From positions 358,930 through 422,929 of the forward strand of contig ML991789.1 of assembly GCA_010094025.1 (NCBI GenBank): a stretch of DNA of 64,000 nt. The letters run 5' to 3'. Numbering within the stretch: the stretch's first letter is position 1; the number at the start of each line of letters is the position of its first letter. Shown one piece after another: positions 22,717 through 32,197 of the stretch. Origin of the DNA: Viridothelium virens. Lineage: Eukaryota > Ascomycota > Dothideomycetes > Trypetheliales > Trypetheliaceae. The notes below the pieces were generated by a model. The model was given only the letters and a program-made list of their open reading frames with translations. It did not search any database and was not told the origin of the DNA. Position numbers and translations under genes: made by a program.

Positions 22717-23943
22717 ATTGCATAGGAGACAAGAGAAGGAAGCGAGGGTAGAGGTCAACAACAGAGAGATGATGATGTCGAGGATTGGCTCGCCCACTTG
22801 CGTTCAGCTTCCACCTTACCGTGTCTCCGCTAAACTTACCTCGGGCTAGCTTAGCGTAACATTGTCCTTCCACTGTCAACTACTCCAGAATTCTTCTACG
22901 GATCATGATCAGAGGCGATAATACCCTCTTCGGTATGATTTTGTCGTTCAACGGACTCCTCATTATTGATCCAAGACTTGAGGCATAAGCCTTTCTTTGG
23001 CCGCTCATATGCCCGAAGGTAACCGTGTTGCGCATTAGATACGTTGCACCTCCGATCGGAATCAGCTGCGTAAAATGAACATCATGCATCACAAACTGCT
23101 CATTCTGGGATCGAATTCTCAAATGAGTGTAAAGTAGCTGACCGAGGTGAAGCATATCGCTGCATTGCAATCGCATGAGAAGATTGTACTCATGTACGGA
23201 GTATGGGCATGCTGAATCAGGTATTTACAAGGTCGGCATAAGCGGAGGAACCCCTCCTCCACTCATCCGGCATTGTTGAAGGACCTCTAGTCGTCTTCCG
23301 TTATTATGGCTATCGACTACGGTATAGTTTTCCCAGTGGTCAGACGGTCAGCGACTTAAGAATCATCAATCTCGAAGTAACGATGCCGAGGTTCAAACCA
23401 CTATCCAACTCGACCTATGGGCAGGGGCACCAGGAGCAAGACGAGCCTGAGATTTTGTGAGCGGGTATTAAAGCTTTTGACGGCATGTGCGTACGATATA
23501 TGGACATATCTGGACTGGTAGTACTACAAAAGGGCAGAGGACCAAGATGAATCTCCCAAAGATCTTCACATAAGCACATCAATGACGCAAAAAGCAGAAA
23601 AGGGCTGGGCTTCTTTTTTCTTTTGGCGTGGGGAAGCAAATGTATGCGGGTTCATGCAATAAAATCCACATAGAGCACTTTGGTAAGCTATTTTCTCGAG
23701 CTCGGAAACGCTGCTTGATGATGCATGTGGTCATCCTCGAGAGCTCCGCTGTCAAACACGAAACCCCTTCCTGAGCTGCAGTATGGAAAGTATTATCAAT
23801 AGGCTCATTCTTCACACCGAGTCGGCCGGAATTCTTTCGGACTCATTCCAATCATTGGTCATCTATTTTTCAGAATGATGGTACCAAAAGTAGGAGCTGT
23901 GGCTGTGCTCACTATAGATTATGTACAGCCGCTTAGGACACGC
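22717..23943. other. Intergenic, no protein gene seen
   Basis: 1.2 kb between the HSL-type hydrolase and the dienelactone hydrolase. Short frames only. It contains the tRNA-like sequence listed separately. Confidence 0.5.
23321..23407 (+). pseudogene. tRNA-Leu(TAA)-like sequence, probably decayed
   Basis: The order of elements recalls a class II tRNA: acceptor-like GGTATAGT and ACTATCC at the ends, a D-loop-like AGTGGTCAGACGG, a CTTAAGA anticodon-loop-like heptamer (anticodon TAA), a long variable region, and GGTTCAAACC like a T loop. However, the T stem and anticodon stem do not pair well by eye, and the 5' acceptor side has an extra base. A degenerate tRNA copy or chance similarity is more likely than a functional gene. 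Confidence 0.25.
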
Positions 23944-24854
23944 TCAGGTAAAGTGCTCGCGCAACCATTCCTTAACAATCTCATACCCCCGCTCGTACCC
24001 TTGCCTCACGCTGTGATCCTCCAAATTGGCCCGCGCGCTCATCCAGCCATGCTCCATCTCCTCGAACGTCAAAATTTGACTCTTCTCCTTAATATCCTTC
24101 CCATTTCCAACCTCCCGCCCCAATGCCTCCTCAAACGGCAGCCTCTCCTCTTCGTCAATCTCATCTCTCGAGTTCAGCACGAGCATTGGCACCGATATCT
24201 TGGCTGCCACCTCCGCGGATGGAAAGCCCGGGTGCAGATGTACGCACGTCGCAAAGGGCTTGTCAGATCTGGAGGTAGCGTGGAAGGCGACGTAGCCGCC
24301 CCAGCAATATCCCAGAAGGGCCCAAGATGAGATTGAGGGAAATAGGAGTTCCAAGGAGGCTTTCAGAGACCACAGACGAGTAAGCGTCTTTTGGGTGTCA
24401 GCCGGGCCAGCGAGGAAGGTATTAAGATTCTCCTCCTTTTCGGGGCTGCTAGGGGGATACCATGAATACTCTGCAGGGTGGCCATCGAAGAAATCAGGCA
24501 TGATGGTGAGGTAGGCGGAGGAAGCGAGTATATCGGCACCGCGGAGTGTCTGCGGGTAATAACCAAAGATATCATAGAGAATTAGGAGGGCATGGGTTGA
24601 GGTGCGGGGACCAGAGATATCTGGTGTTAAATATGAGATGACTTATACTTGGTTGCTATACGTTCTTTTGTGATTTGAACAAGCGCAAAGCGAAAAGAGG
24701 TACACTTAGGACGTTGAACAGGGACTGACGACCATGAATACATACACATTTTCGTGTTGTTATGAATGATGAATTCGCCTTTTGGCTCGTACTTGTTGGA
24801 GGTTATGGGAGGGTTTTTACAACATGCTTCCGATTGTTTGAAGATTTCAGTCAT
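23944..24854 (-). CDS. Dienelactone hydrolase family protein (2 exons)
   Basis: Exons 24854..24746 and 24620..23944 give 261 residues. The 125 bp intron has a GTATGT donor, and the join reads KMYISGPRTSTHALL, continuing the fold. The start ATG reads MTEIFKQSEACC; the frame is open further upstream only to a TTG. Typical family features are the N-terminal SEACCKNPP, YDIFGYYPQTLRGADILA, the nucleophile Cys142 in GYCWGG, Asp near 189 in LNSRDE and His227 in MEHGW. This is the Cys-Asp-His triad of dienelactone hydrolases. Fungal members act on lactones or esters in aromatic-compound breakdown, or have unknown substrates. Cytosolic, no signal peptide. Confident on family, not on substrate. Confidence 0.9.
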
Positions 24855-26121
24855 GATAAAGCCCGTGGCCGGATGGGGTTGAGTCGGCTTTGAGGTGCCT
24901 TCCAAGATGTTAACAAAATGTCGAAATTACTTGCGGTGGACTTCGCGTCTCCAAGCGGGACTTCATCTGAGTCATACAGTTAGCCTCTCGGTACGTTCGC
25001 CGAAGGATTCCTCTAGTGCAAGACAACGGTGTATATCAATCTCATCGAGGTTGATAACCACACCCGTTTCTATAGACTAGTATAGGATACGAGCTCAATT
25101 GAGAGCACCATAGAAGCGTCAGTAGCGAATGGTCCAGTAATCGGGTATACGGAGCAGGTGTAGGGCACACGATTAAGAGCTATGCCAAAGAAGGGTTACC
25201 ACAAAATATCGTACGAAGAGTATCGGTAGCAGATGAGACCCAAAAAAGTCTTGCGGCGATACAGCGAGACCATACTTTAAGGCAGCTGTACACCGTACTC
25301 CGTTCAAAGGCACTGGCGAGTGGTACGATAAGCGTGCCTCGAAGTCCGGCATCTTGAGTCGGCAAAGACGTCAACCCTCACGCCGGTCACCCAGGAATTC
25401 GAAGCTGCCACTTCAGTCACTCATCTTTGGCGTCCGGAATTTATCATGCGATAAAATTTTGCACGCCCGCAGATTCTCTCATACGCGGGCGATCTGCAAT
25501 TCTGTTGGATTGACCTTTCCTCAGCTGATGATCTTGGATAATTGCAGGACGGAGTACCGAAGGGTTTTGCGGTACTCTATTCTACTCGGACAACACTAGC
25601 CTGGACTACCCTGTCAAATCATATTCAAGCGAGCCTGAAGGATCAGACGAAAGAACTCCAAGAAAACAACGTCCTGACAGATGAAAATCTTCCTTGGTCA
25701 AATTGTGCTGATTCAATGAGATTCCAGCCGGGGAATTCTCGCTGATAGCATTGATCGTATACCACGAAACCCTTCGACATCTAGACTACTCGGCTATCGT
25801 CAATGGACAGCACCGGTCAAGATACAACGATACGGTCGATGACATATCGTCCTTGCCGAGCTAGTGCAGTGATGCGCGCACCAACCGAGTCTGGCCAAAT
25901 CTGGGGTCCCCGGAATTTTCAAGGAAAGGTAAAGGAGCTGAGGCGTCTTCCTCCACCAGTTCCGAAAGGTAAGCCATAAGAATTGAGGCATGAGCGCTAT
26001 TCGGGTAAGTGGGTAGATTTTCATCTCCTTCTGCTTCTATCTCACATTCTGCAGCTTTCTGCATTCTTCTTTTCTGGTGAAAATTGATCATTATATATAT
26101 ATTGGCGGGTACATCAAGGCT
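24855..26121. other. Intergenic with one small candidate ORF
   Basis: 1.3 kb between the dienelactone hydrolase (-) and the MFS gene (+). Apart from the 76-codon minus-strand ORF listed next I see no gene. The last 30 bp holds a TATATATATA run only about 22 bp before the MFS ATG, unusually close for a core promoter of that gene. Confidence 0.45.
25861..26091 (-). CDS. Small hypothetical ORF
   Basis: An uninterrupted ATG-initiated ORF of 76 codons. It has a basic start (HQKRRMQK), then an acidic middle (ECEIEAEGDENL) and the segment ILMAYLSELVEEDASAPLPF, which looks like real protein. No family, signal peptide or intron partner is recognised. The TATA-rich run at 26091-26100 overlaps its ATG on the opposite side. 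It may be a fragment of a longer decayed gene. Confidence 0.25.
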   Translation of the reverse strand: MINFHQKRRMQKAAECEIEAEGDENLPTYPNSAHASILMAYLSELVEEDASAPLPFLENSGDPRFGQTRLVRASLH

Positions 26122-28038
26122 ATGGTGGGATACAAGTACGCCTTCTCGCTGTCAAAGGAAGAGGTGAAGGAGGCTCTTCCGCCAGGCACGGACAAGCTCG
26201 TGGGTAAGCTGTGCCGTCCAAAAAAGGCAAACTCTATTTTCAACGTGTCGACCTAAGCTTTCTGATCTGTATTGACAGACCATGCGCTCGAGCGAACGAA
26301 ATCCGGACGAGAAGCCGGAGAAGACAGAATCGTCCTCGTTCCTCGACCGTCAGCCGACCCTGCAGACCCTCTCAATTGGCCCTTGTGGCGAAAATTTGCC
26401 ATTTTGGCATGCATGTCACTATATTCGTTCACCATTAACTTTGCATCGGCGAGTCTTTCCAGTGCTATTCCATTCATGATCATGGCTTTCCCCCCAAAGC
26501 CAACGTCAGTGTCAAACCTAACTCATCTGCTGTCTGTAAGTATTAGACCCTCCGGAGAATAAACGCGCGTTTAGAACCTAATCGACTGATGTCAGGTCAA
26601 TGTTCTAATGCAAGGTGCTTCAAACTTATGGTGGGTGCCGTTGGCCAACATCTTTGGTCGTAGAACGGTCAACCTCACCGCTCTCTTGATGTTTACACTG
26701 TGCTCGGTGTGGTGTGCCGAGGCAAAGACCTTCACAAGCTTGCTAGTTGCAAGGATATTTCAGGGCATTGGTATGGCACCAGCTGACTGTGTGGCACCCG
26801 ATGTTGTTGGAGAGGTCTTTTTCATACATCAGCGTGGTCGTGCAATGGTACCTCGCTCCTTCAAGAATTCGATCTTTCCTTGCTCATACTATTACAGGCG
26901 ATTTATACCGTCTTCCTCTCCCTAGGTTCTCTCGTCGGCGCTCTCACAGGCTCTTACATTGCCGCTACCCGTGGCTGGCGCTGGACGCAATGGGTCAATA
27001 CCATCCTCGCCGGCTCTGTCTTGATCCTTTGCTTCTTCTTCCAACCAGAAACCCTCTACGGAAAACGCCAAGAGGCTTCTAAACACAGCACTACTAGAAA
27101 GACCGCACGGCCCGTAGAGTCTCCGTCGACCTCGCTCACTGTCGACGAAAAGGACCATCAGGTGTCGCGGGTTGAAGAGGCGCCCTATGTCGGTGAATCC
27201 AGTACGAGCTATGCACCGTTCACCTTCAAGCGCAGCCTACGCATCGGCGTCTACAGAGGCAACAATATTGTTGGTAAATTTCTTGGCCCTGTGCTGACGC
27301 TGCGCTATCCCGGTACCTGGCTCGTAATGCTCCAATATGGCGGCCTCGTGGGTGGCATCGTAACCATCTCTGCGATTGGTCCGCAACTCGTTGCCGGCCC
27401 TCCTTACCTGTGGGGTCAAAATGCAGGTGCAATCGATAGTGGAGGAATCATTGGCACGGTATTGGGCGCAATCTATGCATACTTTGTCACCGATTGGTCG
27501 ATCAAGAGGCAGGCCGCGCGGGACGCGAGAGGGGGAGGAAGGGGTTACGCCGAGCCGGAATCGAGGTTGTTGACGATGATACCAAGTTTGTTTGTGGCAA
27601 CGACGGGATTGTGGGTTTTTGGTTTCTCTGCACAGTACCCTGGGGGAAAAAACTGGGTGGGTTTGCAATTTGGATTGGGGATGCTGGCGTTCGGGTTAAT
27701 GCAGGTGCCAAGCGTGGGATTTAACTACGTAAGTTCTTGCCAATGCTTCCGATATCTTGCCTGGAAAGGTGACGCTAATGATGGGCTAGATAATCGAAGC
27801 ATACAACGCAGTGAGCGGCGATTGCTTCGTAATGATTACGACTCTGAGGGCGATAATCTCTTTTGCTTGGACATTCTTTGTGTCTTCCTGGATTCAGGAC
27901 CGTGGACCAGCCGAACCTTTTGGAATATTTGGTATGCTACTCGGGATCTTTTCCTTGTTGACGGTTCCCATGTGGTATTATGGAAAGCGAACAAGGATTG
28001 CCACCGCCAAATGGCTACCTGCAGAGGTCGACCACTGA
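26122..28038 (+). CDS. Major facilitator superfamily exporter (DHA1-like), 5 exons
   Basis: Exons 26122..26203, 26279..26535, 26596..26847, 26898..27728 and 27790..28038 give 556 residues with matching phases (1,0,0,0). It has a hydrophilic N-terminus with the common fungal motif DPADPLNWPLWRKFAIL, then membrane helices grouped six plus six. The loop after the second helix reads GRRTVNLTA. The central cytoplasmic loop is about 70 residues and polar (KRQEASKHSTTRKTARP). The last exon, AEPFGIFGMLLGIFSLLTVP, ends two helices. This layout matches fungal drug:H+ antiporter-like MFS proteins in the plasma membrane. Substrate unknown. Exon 1 is short and its ATG is only about 22 bp after a TATA-like run, so the true start may differ. 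Confidence 0.85.
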
Positions 28039-28390
28039 ATGTTTAGGTGCCAATTTAGATATGGAAGGCACGAGACTCAACAGTACTACATAATCATTTC
28101 CTGAATCAAAAGTGACAAAATTCCACAGCCTGTAGAGTCTGTCAATGCAGCGACCCGCCCGATATGGCACAACCGTGTCTTGAAGTACGTGCTTGTCATA
28201 CACCAATTCTGTGAAGCAAACAACAGGGTGTTGCGAATTTCATCCACATTATGAGAAGATTGAACATATCGTCGGATGCAGTGAGCCGCAAAGCGTCATC
28301 AAGTTAATGTTTAAAGAGAAACGCGCCTGTCGCTCATATGCCCCTTCTACGATGTCGAAAAATTCTGGCGTCCTTGCCGTAAGAACCACC
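28039..28390. other. Short intergenic, no gene seen
   Basis: 350 bp between the MFS stop and the ATG of the membrane protein. The frame of the latter is open upstream to 28193, but the ATG with the perfect ACCACCATGG context at 28391 precedes the signal peptide and is preferred. Confidence 0.55.
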
Positions 28391-28957
28391 ATGGCGTACT
28401 CTAAGCTGCTCTTTATCTATGTTGCCTTCGTATACTCCTGCGTAGTCTTAGCTCAAGACGAAGACTGCTCCACAGATTCGATTGGGAATATTTACTGTCC
28501 GCCAACGCAAACGACTTCAATTTCTACGACGGTCACTCTCTCCCGAACGTTGACTCTGACAAGCATCCCAACTGCTCGATCGTCGTCACCATCAGGCTCT
28601 GCCTTCCTCTTAATTGAGCCAACGGGACTAACTCAGCCATGCTCACCAAATCCTACACAATCTTCAGCGGCAAGTGCCAATGCTCGGAACCCTGGAAGTC
28701 GCTCTCATGCGCTTGCTCCAGGAGCAAAGACAGGAATCAGTATTGGTATAGTTGCCGCTGTTTGCTCGATCTGTGCGGTTGTATGGCTCCTCTGGCGGAG
28801 ACATTCCTCCTCACAGCATTCAAAGGAATCGGAAGAGACAGTCGAGAAGAACAGTACGAATGGCGAAACTGTCCCAACGCCTGAACTTGACGGAACAACT
28901 TATACTGCCTGCCATATATCTGACGCAGTTTCAGACCCTAAGAGCCATTCGTATTAG
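28391..28957 (+). CDS. Single-pass membrane protein with Ser/Thr-rich ectodomain
   Basis: 188 residues from the ATG in context ACCACCATGG to a TAG at 28955. Residues 1-18 (MAYSKLLFIYVAFVYSCV) are a signal peptide. A Ser/Thr-rich extracellular stretch with repeated TTSIST/TVTLSRTLTLT follows, then one transmembrane helix GISIGIVAAVCSICAVVWLL, then a basic stop-transfer (WRRHSS) and a cytoplasmic tail. The architecture is that of fungal Mid2/WSC-like or Skg6-like wall-stress or polarity proteins, but no diagnostic domain is visible. The same reading frame continues after the TAG for another 156 codons (next entry), so this may be only the first part of the gene. Confidence 0.7.
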   Translation: MAYSKLLFIYVAFVYSCVVLAQDEDCSTDSIGNIYCPPTQTTSISTTVTLSRTLTLTSIPTARSSSPSGSAFLLIEPTGLTQPCSPNPTQSSAASANARNPGSRSHALAPGAKTGISIGIVAAVCSICAVVWLLWRRHSSSQHSKESEETVEKNSTNGETVPTPELDGTTYTACHISDAVSDPKSHSY

Positions 28958-29425
28958 TCGTGTCGATTGAGTACCCACCAGCAGGCAGATCCCGGAACTT
29001 GTCGAGCCAACGAATCCGGAACAGGAGACGAGCTATTCATACCGAAGCAGGAGCATCTTCCCATTCACAAGCCTCAAACCTTCATTACCAATGCAGATCC
29101 CAAGGAGGGGTGTGAACAAGGGTCACCACCACGTTCTGACATCGAAGTCCCTCGGATCCTCAGTATTGGACGACCTCCCAGAGACGATTCTATTCAGCAT
29201 TCTGTTCGATCATCTCAGGATGAGCAGCACAGTCTTGAATCTCAAGCACAGGCACTGCAAAATGGTACTATATCCGGGCTGGTCGAGGAGGAAAGAAGGC
29301 TTAATAAGCAAATAGCTGAGGCAAAACGGTTGACGAATCTGTACCAACGGAAGGATCGAATTCAGGCGCAGCTTCGTGAAAGAGCGCCACTAGAAGGAGA
29401 AATAAACCAAGAAGACACAACGTGA
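28958..29425 (+). CDS. In-frame continuation beyond TAG: coiled-coil cytoplasmic tail
   Basis: Directly after the TAG the same frame stays open to 29423..29425. It reads as a hydrophilic tail ending in a strongly helical, charged segment (EEERRLNKQIAEAKRL, YQRKDRIQAQLRER) like the tails of many fungal single-pass membrane proteins. There is no ATG at its beginning, so it is not an independent gene. Either a 135 bp in-frame intron (donor GTACGA at 28854, acceptor GCAG ending at 28988) removes the stop, or the gene carries a nonsense mutation. The intron option lacks a good branch site near its acceptor. Confidence 0.5.
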   Translation, partial: SCRLSTHQQADPGTCRANESGTGDELFIPKQEHLPIHKPQTFITNADPKEGCEQGSPPRSDIEVPRILSIGRPPRDDSIQHSVRSSQDEQHSLESQAQALQNGTISGLVEEERRLNKQIAEAKRLTNLYQRKDRIQAQLRERAPLEGEINQEDTT

Positions 29426-32197
29426 TCAAAGATACCAACACAGCAATACGTGATGAGAATAGCAGTTGACATTCATTGCTGTTTAATAGGGGACTGGAGG
29501 AAGGGGAATTGGAAGACTGTGACTTTCTGCTTGGGTGTACCCACCTAAATGCTTGTGTCATTGAAGAGCTGGCTTCGCAAATCCAGGAGACAAGGTTCAT
29601 AGGCCTATAGACTATGTGGTGATAATGTGCTAGAGTTGCTAGAGTAGAAAACGACAAGGTGGATCGAATGACGTGCTGCCCCTTTAATTGTGCGTGAAAC
29701 TTTTGATCTTACGTGTCATCGTTCCTTTTCCCTTTTCACTCGGCATTATTAGGATCACACCGACGTCTCACTTTCCTGGATATCTCTTTCGAAAACACAC
29801 GCACGTCTGAGGTGAATTCGCTAGGACGTCGGAACAGATGCAGAGTCAGACTGATCAGGGCCAGAGCAAGGTACTGTGAAGAGTCTCTATAGTCCTATGC
29901 TGAAGTTCTACGGATTTACTTCATCACATGTCCCACTTGCGCCAGTAGGAAAGTCGTCGTTATCGAGGGCCGCTTCCTCATGGTTGGTGTAACACGAATC
30001 TTTCAAATCGCCATGATATCGAGGTGATTTCGAGGCCTTCTTTTGAAAAGTTGGCTACCTTGGAAATATCTCTCAGAGCCGTCCTTTCCCATGATTCTGG
30101 TTCTTCAATCTAATGTCGATTTCAGCGATCGTTTGGATCTCTCATTGTGCGGGCTTAGAGGAGCCACGAGAGCTCTGCCTCTCACTGCAAGTGACGGATT
30201 TGTGTGTTCGTCGCTCACTCATTCTTTTTACTAATGGGTCATGTATGAAGAGAAGTACTGCCAGCCTTGAACGGGTAACGTAAGTCCGTCGCGGCCTTTG
30301 GGGCTATTGTCAATTCGGTAAGAAAAAATCTTGCTCTGGTTCCGGGTATGGATGTTTATAATGGTTAAAGCGTCAGCGCCGGGCTAAAAGCCCTTGGAGC
30401 TTAACACCAGCTAGCGGCAATTGAGCTGCAGAGTCCAGTCTATTGAGGAGATCCACGTGCAAGCCGGCAGTCAGACTGGTAACCGGGGTGGGTCGATTTC
30501 ATGGCATAATTGTTCTAGCACCCTGCAAGACCGCATCGGCCATCGAGTATGACATTCCATTTCTTTGGGCAATCCTAAGCAAGATAGAGGCCCTTCGTCC
30601 ATTGGGCTGAGAGATCTACAGGAGTATCACATCTTGAGACCCCATACAGTCAATGTTTGGGCACAAGAGAGGTACTTGAGGCTTGACTGGATAAGAATCG
30701 TGACGGGACAGAGTGCCCGTCATGCCCTGATGTAGCCTAATTATCACCATGTTACAGGTCTGAGTAAGAATTCCGTTAAGAGCAACACTGGCTAACAGTG
30801 TTTACCTCCGTTAATGAGTATATCCTCGGGACCAGTCTGGAAAAAGAAGAGCAGGTGCGGAGATACTTACAGGCGCCACAGCCGACGCGAGCAATCCGGA
30901 ATCCGGCACACGGCGCACTCTTGTGTATGAATATCAATAGCGTTCTCGGATTTCTGGAACTGATGATCTGACGCTTTTGGGCGCAACCGCGGCGCGTGCA
31001 AACCTATAATTACTGTCGTTGCGGGTAGAACTGGCTCAGATAGCGTAGCAGCTTGATAGAATGAAGAGCAGTTTAGCCGGATAGTAAATTGAATTACTTA
31101 CTAGGTAGACGACGAGGTAGTTTTCTTTTGACTGGTTCAAGTAATGCCGCTAATGCGAGGTCATCCTCATGACCGGCGGAACGATGCTACAGCGCTATTG
31201 CAGGAAAAGCTACCTCGCGGTTGAAAGTCGCAAAGGATAATGAGTATCGTATTGTTGCGAGGATGAGTCTATGGGGCATTGCGGCTGAAGACACGCGTTT
31301 CACGAGGGCGTATGCCGATGTGGCTGACGAAGAAAGCTCTGTCTCAAACAGGTCGCGGCGTATTGATGCTCCTGCTTCTTGACTGCTTTTTGATGGGTCA
31401 TTTTGCATATACTGGAGGACGCAAACCAGGATATCGATTGTTTATCTGGTAAGCGAAAGCTTGATTGTGCGGTTTCGTGCAAGCGATTCGGCTTCAACCG
31501 GCGGAAAAACTGGGGACGACCAGGGTGTGTACTAGGTACCTAGCTGGAGCCTTCTTCCCTTCTAATCTATTTCACACCCACCCGCCCGGCCTTTGGGGCC
31601 TTAATGTTATTGCCATCTCTTCTCATAGGTCCGATGCTGCCTCGACACTCAAAAGTTCATTTCGCCAGACTTGGCGGCAAAATCACTGAACCCTCGAAGT
31701 GTCTATGTGACCCTGCCATATGCGTTCTTTTCAACTGATCTCTCGGGCCCGCCTGCAGGCAATATTCGTCCAGTTATTGAAACAAGAAGGTAGTACAGGA
31801 TGTCCCCACGTCCCTCCAATGAAGCAGGGTCCTGTACCTATGGAGACACAACCGCCGGCCCGCTTCGTCCAACCATAGTCCTTCAATGTGGAGGGAGATT
31901 CATAGCCTCTTCGTGAGGCGCAAGTGCATCTTGTGTTGATCCATGCGTCTAGACCAAAACAATTCCTTTCATCTGCTGGTATGGGCCAGGCGTCAGCACT
32001 CTGCATGTTTACTAGGCAGGAATTGCATATCACGGTCTGGTGACTTTCTCCTCCCTTTTTCCCTGCCCCACGCAATTTGCTATCTTCTTCCTATTTATTA
32101 GTCCTTCGTTCCTCAATTTTTCTTCAATAGCAGAAGTCTTGGCGTCCTGTCTAGTCATTCTTTTGGTCGTGCTGAGCACCCTTTGTCAACTTCCAAG
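29426..32197. other. Long intergenic region, no gene seen
   Basis: 2.8 kb before the cellobiose dehydrogenase. The few ORFs (for example 31187..31408 -) lack motifs and splice partners. The last 150 bp, rich in CT and with a CTATTTATTA element at 32091-32100, is probably the CDH promoter and leader. Confidence 0.5.
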
